DNA from: Sporichthyaceae bacterium
Lineage (GTDB): Bacteria; Actinomycetota; Actinomycetes; Sporichthyales; Sporichthyaceae
Assembly (NCBI GenBank): GCA_036269075.1
Contig: DATASX010000119.1
Span: forward strand, 1 to 59,893
Direction: 5' to 3'
Length of the DNA: 59,893 nucleotides
Shown here: positions 24,871 to 32,887 of the stretch, one piece after another
Numbering within the stretch: position 1 is the stretch's first letter
Layout of the letters: every line of letters begins with the position of its first letter
Program-made: the position numbers and the translations under genes
Notes under the pieces: model-generated
The model's input: the letters and a program-made list of their open reading frames with translations, nothing else
Databases searched by the model: none
Told to the model about the DNA's origin: nothing

Positions 24871-25401
24871 TCAGCGACCGCGCGGGATCGTGATCGGCAG
24901 GCCGAGGCGGGTGAGAATGCCGGGCGGCGTCGCCGGCGCCGGGACGGGGGCCACCGTCGGTGGCAGGACGCCCTGGTCGACGACGATGTTGATCAGCAGC
25001 GGCGCGGGCATCATCATGCATCCCGCGTGTCCAGGCTGCGGGTGCATGCAGTCGGAGTCGAGCCGGCTGGAGATCGTCGCGTTGCCGAGCGAGATTGCCT
25101 TGAACGTGGCCGTGGCGTCGGACTGGGTCGGGTAGCCACCGCTGTGGACGCCCTCCCGCAGGACCTCCGGGTGGTCGACCGCGGGTGGGTCGTAGGAGCC
25201 GTGCAGGTCGACCACGATGCGGGTGCGCAGGGTGACGTTGAAGGTCTTGTTCGCGTCCTTCTCGCTGAGGTGAAGCACTGTCGACTTGTCGTTCGGCAGC
25301 GCCGCGGAACTGATCGCGGCCGACGCGGCGACCGGGGTGCACAACCCGGCGACCAACGCCCCGATCGTGGCCCGTCGCACCAGCTTTCCGTGCCCGCCCA
25401 T
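24871..25401 (-). CDS. Secreted hypothetical protein
   Basis: The 176-residue product (ATG 25401, GGACAGG upstream) has a Sec signal (KLVRRATIGALVAGLCTPVAASAAI, cleavage likely near residues 26-29). The mature part looks like a small all-beta domain with VTLRTRIVVDLHGSYDPP, contains Cys pairs (MHPQPGHAGCMMM), and has a Pro-rich stretch near the end. It is not recognised. The compact size and aromatic-poor beta pattern suggest an exported binding protein or inhibitor-like fold, without firm evidence. Confidence 0.65.
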   Translation of the reverse strand: MGGHGKLVRRATIGALVAGLCTPVAASAAISSAALPNDKSTVLHLSEKDANKTFNVTLRTRIVVDLHGSYDPPAVDHPEVLREGVHSGGYPTQSDATATFKAISLGNATISSRLDSDCMHPQPGHAGCMMMPAPLLINIVVDQGVLPPTVAPVPAPATPPGILTRLGLPITIPRGR

Positions 25402-25578
25402 GGGTCCTGTCCTCTCGTCGTCCTCGTACCCTGCACCGTCGGACGTTGCTGGGGCGCATTCGGTTCGGAACAAATGGTGCATTCCGGGCATCGTCGGCGA
25501 AGCTTTTCCGGGTTCTGACCCGCCGGGGGGACGCCCGCAGCCGACCGTTGCCCGGCCTTGCCACGGAGCCGACGCGAG

Positions 25579-26298
25579 TTACGTGGCCGTCCGCTCGGCC
25601 GCCGGGGTACGGCTTGCTGTCCCGCCGCGGCGGCGCCGGTCGGCCACGATCGTGCCCTTGTCGATGACCAGGATCCGGTCGCTGGCCTCCTCGTGGACCT
25701 GCTGGAACTGTTCGGCCACCAGCACCGCGACCCCGGTGTTCGCGATGTCGCGCAGCGCGGCGTAGACCACGTCGACGACGACCGGTGCCAAGCCTTGCGA
25801 CGGTTCCTCGACCAGCAGCAGTCGAGGGCTCGGCATCATCGCCCGGGCGATCGCGACCATCTGCTGCTCGCCACCGGACAGCGTGCCCGCCTTCTGGCCG
25901 CGTCGGTCGGCCAGCACCGGGAACAGCGTGAAGACGTGATCGAGCCCGTCCCGCTTGCGGGAGCGGGGCAGCGCCGCGGAGCCCATGAGGAGGTTCTCCT
26001 CGGTGGACAGGTTCGCGAAGATCCGCCGGCCCTCGGGGGAGAACCCGATCCCGGCCGCGACCCGCTTGTGCGGCGCCCAACCGGCGATCCCGACGCCCTC
26101 CAGTCGGATGTAGCCCTGGATGACCGGGACCGTGCCCATGATCGTCTTGAGCAGGGTCGATTTGCCGGCGCCGTTGGCCCCGAGCAGCGAGACCACCTCG
26201 CCGGAGTTCACATGCAGGTTAACCTTGTGCAGCACGGCGAGGCCCGAGTACCCGGCGACCAGGGACTCGACCTGCAGGATCGGCAGGAGCTCGCTCAC
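25579..26298 (-). CDS. livF: Branched-chain-type ABC importer ATPase LivF
   Basis: The 239-residue product has Walker A GANGAGKST, the canonical signature LSGGEQQMVAIARAM, Walker B LLLVEEPSQGLAP and the LivF-typical GYSGLAVLHKVNLHV. It powers import together with the LivG half upstream. Its GTG start (26298) overlaps the LivMG stop as GTGA, showing translational coupling. Confidence 0.94.
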   Translation of the reverse strand: MSELLPILQVESLVAGYSGLAVLHKVNLHVNSGEVVSLLGANGAGKSTLLKTIMGTVPVIQGYIRLEGVGIAGWAPHKRVAAGIGFSPEGRRIFANLSTEENLLMGSAALPRSRKRDGLDHVFTLFPVLADRRGQKAGTLSGGEQQMVAIARAMMPSPRLLLVEEPSQGLAPVVVDVVYAALRDIANTGVAVLVAEQFQQVHEEASDRILVIDKGTIVADRRRRGGTASRTPAAERTAT

Positions 26299-28337
26299 GG
26301 GGCCGGCCGCGCAGGGGCTCCGGCGCCCGCCTCGGCGTCGGCCTCGAGCAGTTGGGCGTCCGCGGCCTCGACCGCCTCGTCGAACCAGGTGAGCCGGGTG
26401 CCCAGGTAGTTCTCCTGAACGGCGACGTTGGCCGCGATCTCCTCCGGCGTGCCGGCCGCCATCACCGCGCCCTCGGCCAATACGTAGACGAGGTCGCAGG
26501 TGTCCAGCACGGCCTTGACGTAGTGCTCGACGATCAGGACGGACAGTCCGAGGTCGCGGTGGAGCCGGCGGACCAGGTCGAACAGTGCCGAGCTCGAGGC
26601 CGGGTCCAGACCGGCGGCCGGCTCGTCGAGCAGCAGCACCCGGGGGCCGGCGACGAGCGCCCGGGCGATCTCGATCCGCCGGCGGGCGGAGAACTCGAGC
26701 GTCCCGACCCGCTCGTCCCAGTACTTGTGGACGTCCAGCAGGCGGGCCGCGGCGTAGCCGACCTCTTCGGCCTGGCGCATCTTGTCCCAGGCGCTGCGCC
26801 GCCCGAGCAGGAACCAGGCCGGGTTGACGTGAATGGCCTGGTAGGCCCCGGCGCAGATGTTGTCGCCGGCGGTCAGTTCGGTGACGACCCGGGTGTTCTG
26901 GAACGTGCGTGCCATGCCGAGCTTGGACCGGTCCCAGGCCTTCATCCGGGTCACGTCGCGGCCGAACATCGCGATCCGGCCGGAGTCCGGCGGGGTGAAG
27001 CCGGAGATGACGTCGAACAGCGTGGTCTTGCCCGCACCGTTCGGGCCGATCAGGCCGACCATCTGGCCGGTCGGGACAGTGATGTCGGCGCCCCGCAGCG
27101 CCTGGATCGCACCGAAGGACAGGCGGACGTCCTCAGCGCGGATGGCCACGTCGTGATCGGGCCGCGGCGGCAGCCACTGCTCGATCAGCGACAGGCACTC
27201 CGCGCGCTCCTGCGGCGAGAGCACGTAGTTCGCCTCGTCGGCCAGGCCGTAGGCCTCCCGCAGCACGACGGTGGCCATCCGCTTGCCTTTGGTACGCATC
27301 CGCCGTGCGCCGTGCCGTAGTCGACGTTCCAGGTCCTGCATCCGGCCGCCGATGCCGCGGGCGCCGAACAGTGCCCCGATCGCCAGCGTCACCGAATACA
27401 CGAAGTTCTGGTCGATGTGCCAGCGCTCCAGCGCGACCGGCATCACGATCAGCAGCGCCGCTACCAGGACCACCGAGGCCATCGAGTCGATGCCCGCGAC
27501 CACCGGGATCGCCAGCAGCAGCAGAGAGTTCTGCACCCGGTAGGACAGGTACAGCGGCGGGCTGATGTAGAGCATCGCGCCCAGGACGCCGGCGATGCCG
27601 GCCAGGAAGCCGGCCGTGGTGAACGCGAAGACCCGGAACCGCGCGGCCGGGATGCCGACTGCGGCGGCCGACTGCCGATTCGAACCCACCAGCAGGAACG
27701 CCAGTCCCGTCGGGCTGCGCCGCAGGCGGACCAGCGCGACCAGCACGACCGCCAGCCAGCCCAGGCAGAGGAAGTAGAACCGGGTGTCGCTGGTGATGTC
27801 GATGCCGAACGGCCTTGGCCGCGGGTCGGCCAGCGGGGCGTGGCCGTCACCGCCGGAGGTACCGCCGGACAGCCAACCGACGTCGTAGATCGTCGTCTCG
27901 ATCAGGATCTGCAGGCCGATCGTCAGCACGATCATGTACATCGCCGGCAGCTTGGACGACACCATCGCCAGCAACGCCATCGAGAGCGTGACCCCGCCGA
28001 CGGCCAGCACAGCCGCGACGATCCACGGCAGGCCTTTGCCCTCGATCGGCCGGTTCAGCCAGTTGAAGTAGTACGCGGTGGTCGCGAACAGGCCGGCCGA
28101 GCACAGCGAGATCTCCCTGGTCCAGCCCTGCAGGACCAGCAGGCCCAGGCCGAGGATCGCCACCGGCACCGCGGCCGACAGCGTGTAGATCAGGTACTCC
28201 GGGGTGACCAGCACCCAGCCGAACAGACCCAGGGTCAGCAGCAGCGACCAGGGGCTGGACATCGCCCGGCGCACGGGCCGGGTCCTGGTCCACTGCCCGA
28301 CGCCCTCGTCGCGGACCACCGGCCTGCCGCGAGTCAT
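26295..28337 (-). CDS. LivM-LivG fusion: permease joined to ATPase of a branched-chain-type ABC importer
   Basis: One 680-residue frame encodes a LivM-type permease (about residues 1-350, with eight or more membrane helices) joined to a LivG-type ATPase through a linker containing YGLADEANYVLSPQERAE. The ATPase has Walker A GPNGAGKTT and Walker B LLLDEPAAGLDP, but its signature is EFSARRRIEIARAL, with the usual Gly replaced. ATG 28337 overlaps the LivH stop as ATGA. Such fusions are known in actinobacteria; the fused chain fixes subunit ratios. Ligand unknown. Confidence 0.93.
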   Translation of the reverse strand: MTRGRPVVRDEGVGQWTRTRPVRRAMSSPWSLLLTLGLFGWVLVTPEYLIYTLSAAVPVAILGLGLLVLQGWTREISLCSAGLFATTAYYFNWLNRPIEGKGLPWIVAAVLAVGGVTLSMALLAMVSSKLPAMYMIVLTIGLQILIETTIYDVGWLSGGTSGGDGHAPLADPRPRPFGIDITSDTRFYFLCLGWLAVVLVALVRLRRSPTGLAFLLVGSNRQSAAAVGIPAARFRVFAFTTAGFLAGIAGVLGAMLYISPPLYLSYRVQNSLLLLAIPVVAGIDSMASVVLVAALLIVMPVALERWHIDQNFVYSVTLAIGALFGARGIGGRMQDLERRLRHGARRMRTKGKRMATVVLREAYGLADEANYVLSPQERAECLSLIEQWLPPRPDHDVAIRAEDVRLSFGAIQALRGADITVPTGQMVGLIGPNGAGKTTLFDVISGFTPPDSGRIAMFGRDVTRMKAWDRSKLGMARTFQNTRVVTELTAGDNICAGAYQAIHVNPAWFLLGRRSAWDKMRQAEEVGYAAARLLDVHKYWDERVGTLEFSARRRIEIARALVAGPRVLLLDEPAAGLDPASSSALFDLVRRLHRDLGLSVLIVEHYVKAVLDTCDLVYVLAEGAVMAAGTPEEIAANVAVQENYLGTRLTWFDEAVEAADAQLLEADAEAGAGAPARPAP

Positions 28338-29272
28338 GTCTGATGGCCCGCGAGGAGGAAGAAGCTCTCCTTGCGGAACCGGGCTGCGACGATGATCAGC
28401 GCGAGCAGCGCCGTGAACAGCGTGATCTGCTGCCAACCGGCGCTGACGTCGCCGAACATCCCGGCGACCAGCGCGGTGTGCAGGGTGCCGTACACCAGCG
28501 CGGCGGCCAGCGCGAGTGGGACCGAGCGCATGCCGCCCACGATGGCCAGCAGCAACCCGACGACGAACAGGCCGAGCATGCCGTCGGCCGCCTCGGCGAC
28601 CGCCCCGGCGTAGAGCGCTCCGGCCATCGACGCGATCGCTCCGGACACCCCGTAGACGCCGGTGCCGATCAGGCGCAGCTTGGTCCCGCACCAGACGCTG
28701 GCCTCGACGTCGTCGGCGATCGCCCGGATGGCCAGCCCGCTGTAGGTGCGGTTCAGGAAGATCGTCAACGCCACCACGATCGCGACCAGGATCAGCAGCG
28801 TGGCCAGGCGGTGATTGGTGATGACGACCTTGCCCACCCGGGTGCCCCCGGTGCCGAACGGGCTCGAGGCGATCGAGAAGCCGCCCGGGTCGAGGTAGAA
28901 GCCGGAAAGGTTGCCGACCACCAGCAGGCCCGCGATCGAGATGACCGTCAGGGTGATGCCGGGCAGTTCGGCCGTCCAGCGCGACATCACCAGCGTCCCG
29001 AACAGCGCCCCGCCGAGCGCGCCTGCGCCGATGACCAGGACGAACGCCGACCAGGTCCCCACGATCGGGTGCAGACCGAAGCCGTCGTCGTGGTTGCGGC
29101 CGTTGACCAGGACGGCGTAGAGCAGGCCGCCGAGGATCGCGAATCCACCGTGGACGAAGCCGATCGTTCGACTGATCCGATAGGTGAGCACCACCGCGAC
29201 CGGCAGCAGTCCGTACAGCCCCGCCTCGAGCACACCCAGCGTGAGCACCGAGGGCAGCAGATCCAAGTGCAT
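28334..29272 (-). CDS. livH: Branched-chain-type ABC importer permease LivH
   Basis: The 312-residue product starts at ATG 29272 with GGAGG 7 bp upstream. It has the LivH pattern SRTIGFVHGGFAILGGLLYAVL near the N-terminus and the cytoplasmic loop NRTYSGLAIRAIADDVEAS that contacts the ATPases. It forms the membrane pore with the LivM half of the next gene. The operon livH-livMG-livF has no adjacent solute-binding gene; the lipoprotein at 3106 is a candidate. Confidence 0.93.
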   Translation of the reverse strand: MHLDLLPSVLTLGVLEAGLYGLLPVAVVLTYRISRTIGFVHGGFAILGGLLYAVLVNGRNHDDGFGLHPIVGTWSAFVLVIGAGALGGALFGTLVMSRWTAELPGITLTVISIAGLLVVGNLSGFYLDPGGFSIASSPFGTGGTRVGKVVITNHRLATLLILVAIVVALTIFLNRTYSGLAIRAIADDVEASVWCGTKLRLIGTGVYGVSGAIASMAGALYAGAVAEAADGMLGLFVVGLLLAIVGGMRSVPLALAAALVYGTLHTALVAGMFGDVSAGWQQITLFTALLALIIVAARFRKESFFLLAGHQT

Positions 29273-29727
29273 GCCCGAGCCTCCAAAGGGCCACCGGGAC
29301 GCGGACCCCTCCGGCGAGATTAGGACAAGTCGGACAACCCAGCCAGGTCGCATCGGTACGCACCCGTTTCGGCATTCGGGTGAACTTTCGAAGACGTCCG
29401 CGGGTTACGAGAAATCGATGGGTGAGGGCAACCCGAGGACAGGTGCGCCGGGCGGCTGCTCTGAGCGTGTAACAGGAGTGACCAAACGACACCTTTGTGT
29501 CGAAGTGGTATCGGAGCTTGACAGTCATCGAGTCGCTGGAGTCACATATACACCGACAGACAACAATTTTCACAAATGTGTCTGCCCAGTTGGGCCGAGC
29601 CGACCGCACGCGGTGGGGACGTGCGAGTCGGCCGGTCCACCGGCCCTGCCCCGCGTATGAGAGAACGCCGCCCGCGTATGAGAGAACCCCGCCCGCTCAT
29701 CGATGAGCGGACGAACGTGTTCGGCGG
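29273..29727. other. 455-bp intergenic region before livH, with a dispersed element
   Basis: No gene is evident. It holds the livH promoter (leftward) and, at its right end, the 60-bp element copy 2 (29651-29710) beside the crp stop. Around 29538-29590 the sequence is much richer in A/T than its surroundings (CACATATACACC, ACAACAATTTTCACAAATGTG), typical of a promoter or a target for Lsr2-like silencing. Confidence 0.55.
29651..29710 (+). repeat. 60-bp dispersed element, copy 2
   Basis: Two 21-bp direct units (29651-29671 and 29672-29692, core CCGCGTATGAGAGAAC) are followed by the perfect 18-bp palindrome CCGCTCATCGATGAGCGG (29693-29710). Layout and length equal copy 1 at 16092-16151; the palindromes differ at one base. 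It ends 17 bp from the crp stop codon, so it lies in the 3' region of crp. Confidence 0.72.
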
Positions 29728-30402
29728 TTACCGGGCGCGGCGCTGCAGGCGGTCGACGTCCAGCAGGACGACCGCCCGGGCCTCCAGGCGCAGCCAACCG
29801 CGGCCGGCGAAATCTGCCAAGGCCTTGTTGACGGTCTCCCGGGAGGCGCCGACCAGCTGGGCCAGCTCCTCCTGCGTCAGGTCGTGCCCGACGTGGACGC
29901 CCTCCTCGGACTGCATGCCGAACCGGGTCGACAGGTCCAGCAGCGCCTTGGCCACGCGGCCCGGGACGTCGGAGAACACCAGGTCGCCGACGACCTCGCT
30001 GGTCCGCCGCAGCCGGCGCGACAGCTGGCGCAGCAGGGACAGCGCGACCTCGGGCCGGCCGTGCACCCAGGGCTTCAGATTCTCGTTGCTCAGCGCGAAC
30101 AGCCGGGCCTCGGTGACGGCGGTGGCAGTGGCGCTGCGGGCGCCGGGGTCGAACAGCGACAGCTCGCCGAACATCTCGCCCGGCCCCAGCACGGAGAGCA
30201 GGTTCTCGCGGCCGTCGCTGGAGGAACGGCCGAGCTTGATCTTGCCTTCGGCGACCACGTAGAGCCGGTCGCCGGTCTCACCCTCGCGGAACAACACCTG
30301 CCCGCGGCCGAGGTTGACCTCGATCATCGAGCGTCGCAAGTCGGCAGCCGCGTCGTCGTCCAGAGAGGCGAACAAGGGTGCCTTCTTGATGACGTCGTCC
30401 AC
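29728..30402 (-). CDS. crp: Crp/Fnr-family cAMP-responsive transcription regulator
   Basis: The 224-residue product starts at GTG 30402 with GGAGG 6 bp upstream. The length equals that of streptomycete Crp. The cyclic-nucleotide domain has GDRLYVVAEGKIKLGR and FGELSLFDPGARSATATA (phosphate-binding cassette). The helix-turn-helix is LTQEELAQLVGASRETVNKALADFAGRGWL. It is a global regulator of growth and development in actinobacteria and lies next to nth, its usual neighbour. Confidence 0.96.
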   Translation of the reverse strand: MDDVIKKAPLFASLDDDAAADLRRSMIEVNLGRGQVLFREGETGDRLYVVAEGKIKLGRSSSDGRENLLSVLGPGEMFGELSLFDPGARSATATAVTEARLFALSNENLKPWVHGRPEVALSLLRQLSRRLRRTSEVVGDLVFSDVPGRVAKALLDLSTRFGMQSEEGVHVGHDLTQEELAQLVGASRETVNKALADFAGRGWLRLEARAVVLLDVDRLQRRAR

Positions 30403-30574
30403 GTCCAACCTCCAATATCCGCAGGTGAGGAGCAGTCCCCCCGCCGCGTCGCTGACTCTAACGGGCCTGGCGTGGTCCGGGTCACACGCCTCTGCCGGGA
30501 ACTGCCCGCGGGATAGCTGGTATGTCCGCAGCGGGTGACGACGCGTTCCGCGGCGGCCCACGTAATCTGGGCCG

Positions 30575-31333
30575 GTGCCGCGAACCCAGACCCCGGTGCC
30601 GTCCGGTCCGCGGCCGGGCGCCGCCCGCCGCTTCGACGACGAGACCCCGTTGGCCCTCACCCGCCGGGCCCGTCGCATCAGCCGCGAGCTGGGCGTGCTC
30701 TACCCGGACGCCCACTGTGAGCTGGACTTCGCCGACCCGTTGCAGCTGCTGGTCGCCACGATCCTGTCCGCGCAGACCACCGACGTGCGGGTCAACTCGG
30801 TGACCCCGGTGCTGTTCGCGAAGTACCGCACCGCCGCGGACTACGCGGCCGCCGACCGGGCCGAGATGGAGACGATCGTCGCCTCCACAGGTTTTTTCCG
30901 GGCGAAGTCCAACTCGGTCATCGGGATGGCCCAGGCCCTGTGCGAGCGGTTCGGCGGAGAGGTCCCGCCCCGGCTGGAGGACCTGGTCACGCTTCCTGGT
31001 GTGGGCCGCAAGACCGCCAACGTGGTGCTCGGCAACGCCTTCGGGATACCCGGACTGACCGTCGACACTCACTTCGGGCGCCTGGCCCGCCGCTTCCGCT
31101 GGACCCGGAACGACGACCCGGTCAAGGTTGAGCAGGACGTCGCCGCGTTGATCCCGCGCAAGGAGTGGACCGACCTGTCCCAACGGCTGATCTGGCACGG
31201 CCGGCGCCGCTGCTTCGCCCGCAAGCCGGCCTGCGGGGCCTGCTCGCTCGCCGAACTGTGCCCGTCCTACGGCGAGGGCGAGACCGACCCGGAGAAGGCG
31301 GCCAAGCTGGTGAAGACCGGTCCGCCGCGATGA
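30575..31333 (+). CDS. nth: Endonuclease III (DNA glycosylase/AP lyase)
   Basis: The 252-residue product (GTG 30575) has the helix-hairpin-helix [12 protein letters not shown] with the catalytic Lys, the catalytic Asp in [11 protein letters not shown], and the 4Fe-4S loop C-x6-C-x2-C-x5-C ([17 protein letters not shown]). It removes oxidised pyrimidines in base-excision repair. It has a ~30-residue N-terminal extension before the domain. ATGA overlap with the next gene shows coupling. Confidence 0.95.
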   Translation: MPRTQTPVPSGPRPGAARRFDDETPLALTRRARRISRELGVLYPDAHCELDFADPLQLLVATILSAQTTDVRVNSVTPVLFAKYRTAADYAAADRAEMETIVASTGFFRAKSNSVIGMAQALCERFGGEVPPRLEDLVTLPGVGRKTANVVLGNAFGIPGLTVDTHFGRLARRFRWTRNDDPVKVEQDVAALIPRKEWTDLSQRLIWHGRRRCFARKPACGACSLAELCPSYGEGETDPEKAAKLVKTGPPR

Positions 31334-31965
31334 GGTTCCTCCTCTTAAGCCGGGTCGGCGTCGTGGGGTTGCTGGGACTGCTGGCGGCGTGCGGATCGCA
31401 CACCGTCGGGTCCACGACGACGACGGCGGCGACACCGAGCGCCGCGGCGGCCACCGTGAACTCCCGACCGGACGGCCCGTCGGTCCCGTGCACCGCGCTG
31501 GCGACCCCGCTGCCGGGCGGGTCGACGGGGTCCGGCGGCAAGCTGCCTGCGCTGCGGCTGGACTGCCTCGGCGGCGGTGCCCCGATCCGGCTCGTCGACC
31601 TGCGCGGTCCGGCGCTGCTGAACCTCTGGGCGAGCTGGTGCGGGCCGTGCGCGCAGGAGGCGCAGTACCTGGTCGCGGCCCACCAGGCGCTCGGTGACGC
31701 GGTTCGGTTCGTGGGCCTTGACCTGTCCGACGACCCGGCGGACGCCCGTGCCTGGAACTCTTACCACCAAGTGGGCTGGCCATCGTTGGAGGACCCCAAC
31801 AGCTCGGTCCGCGGGCCCCTGCACGTCCCCGGCCCGCCGGTCACGTTCTTCGTCCGGTCCGACGGGACCGTGGCCGGGGTCCACTATGGTGCGTTCACCA
31901 GCACGGACGAGGTGCGCGCGGCCGTCGAGAAGAAGCTGGGTCCGGTCGCGAAGGGGAATGGGTGA
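31330..31965 (+). CDS. TlpA/ResA-like thioredoxin lipoprotein
   Basis: The 211-residue product has a lipoprotein signal ending LLAAC (Cys21), an Ala/Thr/Ser-rich linker, and a thioredoxin fold with [17 protein letters not shown] and the cis-Pro segment GPPVTFFV. It should act as an extracytoplasmic thiol oxidoreductase. Orthologue position: Rv3673c. ATG overlaps nth by ATGA; the stop overlaps the Nudix start by GTGA. Confidence 0.92.
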   Translation: MRFLLLSRVGVVGLLGLLAACGSHTVGSTTTTAATPSAAAATVNSRPDGPSVPCTALATPLPGGSTGSGGKLPALRLDCLGGGAPIRLVDLRGPALLNLWASWCGPCAQEAQYLVAAHQALGDAVRFVGLDLSDDPADARAWNSYHQVGWPSLEDPNSSVRGPLHVPGPPVTFFVRSDGTVAGVHYGAFTSTDEVRAAVEKKLGPVAKGNG

Positions 31966-32660
31966 ATCTGCCCGAGCCGTTCGCCTCGTTGCTCGAGGTG
32001 GCGACCACGGCGCGTGCCGAGGACCTCGCGGTGGCGCTGCCGCCCGCGCAGGGCGGCCGCCCGGCCGCGGTGCTGCTGCTGTTCTGGGTCGATCCGGTCG
32101 CGGACCTGCGGGTGCTGCTGATCGAGCGGTCCTCCGACCTGCGCAGCCACGCCGGGCAGCCGGCTTTCCCCGGTGGTGCGATCGACCCGGACGACGCCGG
32201 TCCGGCGGGCGCCGCCGTTCGGGAGACCGTCGAGGAGACCGGGCTCGACGCCGCCGGTGTCGAGGTGCTGGCCACGCTCCCCGAGCTGTACATCCCGGTG
32301 AGCGGCTACGTGGTGACCCCGGTGCTGGCCTGGTGGCGGGAGCTGTCGCCGGTCGCGGCGGTCGACGCGGCCGAGGTCGCCGCGGTGCACGCCGTCCGGG
32401 TGGACGACCTGCTCGACCCGGCCAACCGGCTCATGGTCCGCCATCGCAGCGGCTTCATCGGGCCGGCATTCCGGGTCAACGGGATGCTGGTCTGGGGCTT
32501 CACTGCGAATCTGCTGGACCGGCTGCTGCGCCTGGCCGGTTGGGAACGGCCCTGGGCGCGCGACGACGTCTCAGAGCTGCCCGACGACATGATCCGGCTC
32601 GCGATGCGTTCGCTGGACGAGGCCGAGGCGGCCGCGCTGGCGAAGGAGTCGTCGGGGTGA
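31962..32660 (+). CDS. Nudix hydrolase, CoA-pyrophosphatase-like
   Basis: The 232-residue product (GTG 31962) has the Nudix motif FPGGAIDPDD...AAVRETVEETGLD and the CoA-pyrophosphatase-type segment RSHAGQPAFPGG just before it. It probably hydrolyses CoA derivatives or related nucleoside diphosphates. Its TGA (32658-32660) is part of the GTGA that opens the 77-bp repeat array, which separates it from marP. Confidence 0.92.
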   Translation: MNLPEPFASLLEVATTARAEDLAVALPPAQGGRPAAVLLLFWVDPVADLRVLLIERSSDLRSHAGQPAFPGGAIDPDDAGPAGAAVRETVEETGLDAAGVEVLATLPELYIPVSGYVVTPVLAWWRELSPVAAVDAAEVAAVHAVRVDDLLDPANRLMVRHRSGFIGPAFRVNGMLVWGFTANLLDRLLRLAGWERPWARDDVSELPDDMIRLAMRSLDEAEAAALAKESSG

Positions 32661-32887
32661 GCGAGCCTGCGAGCGAACCGATGTCACAGTGTCCGCCGCC
32701 TCCCGACGTGCACGGCGCCCGGATGGTGCGCCAGTGAGCCAGCCTGTGAGCGAACCGATGTCACAGTGTCCGCCGCCTCCCGACGTGCACGGCGCCCGGA
32801 TGGTGCGCCAGTGAGCGAGCCTGTGAGCGAACCGATGTCACAGTGTCCGCCACCTCCCGACGTGCACGGCGCCCGGATGGTGCGCCA
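32657..32887 (+). repeat. MIRU-like tandem array: three 77-bp units at the nudix-marP junction
   Basis: Three near-identical 77-bp units (32657-32733, 32734-32810, 32811-32887) differ at only a few bases. Each begins GTGAGC and contains GCGAACCGATGTCACAGTG. Each unit is a 26-codon ORF (VSEPASEPMSQC...) whose TGA lies in the GTGA of the next: stops 32735-32737, 32812-32814, 32889-32891. The first GTGA includes the Nudix stop and the last includes the marP start GTG 32888. The array therefore lengthens a coupled junction without breaking it. Length (3n-1) and position match mycobacterial MIRUs; the homologous pair lies at 53882-54035. Confidence 0.93.

Noticed and set aside
29540-29590. Crp-binding site upstream of livH
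   Set aside because: TCACA and TGTG elements occur in the wrong order and spacing for the TGTGA-N6-TCACA consensus.
32657-32887. CRISPR-like tandem repeats
   Set aside because: Units are contiguous with no unique spacers, and boundaries follow codon overlap; no cas genes are present.
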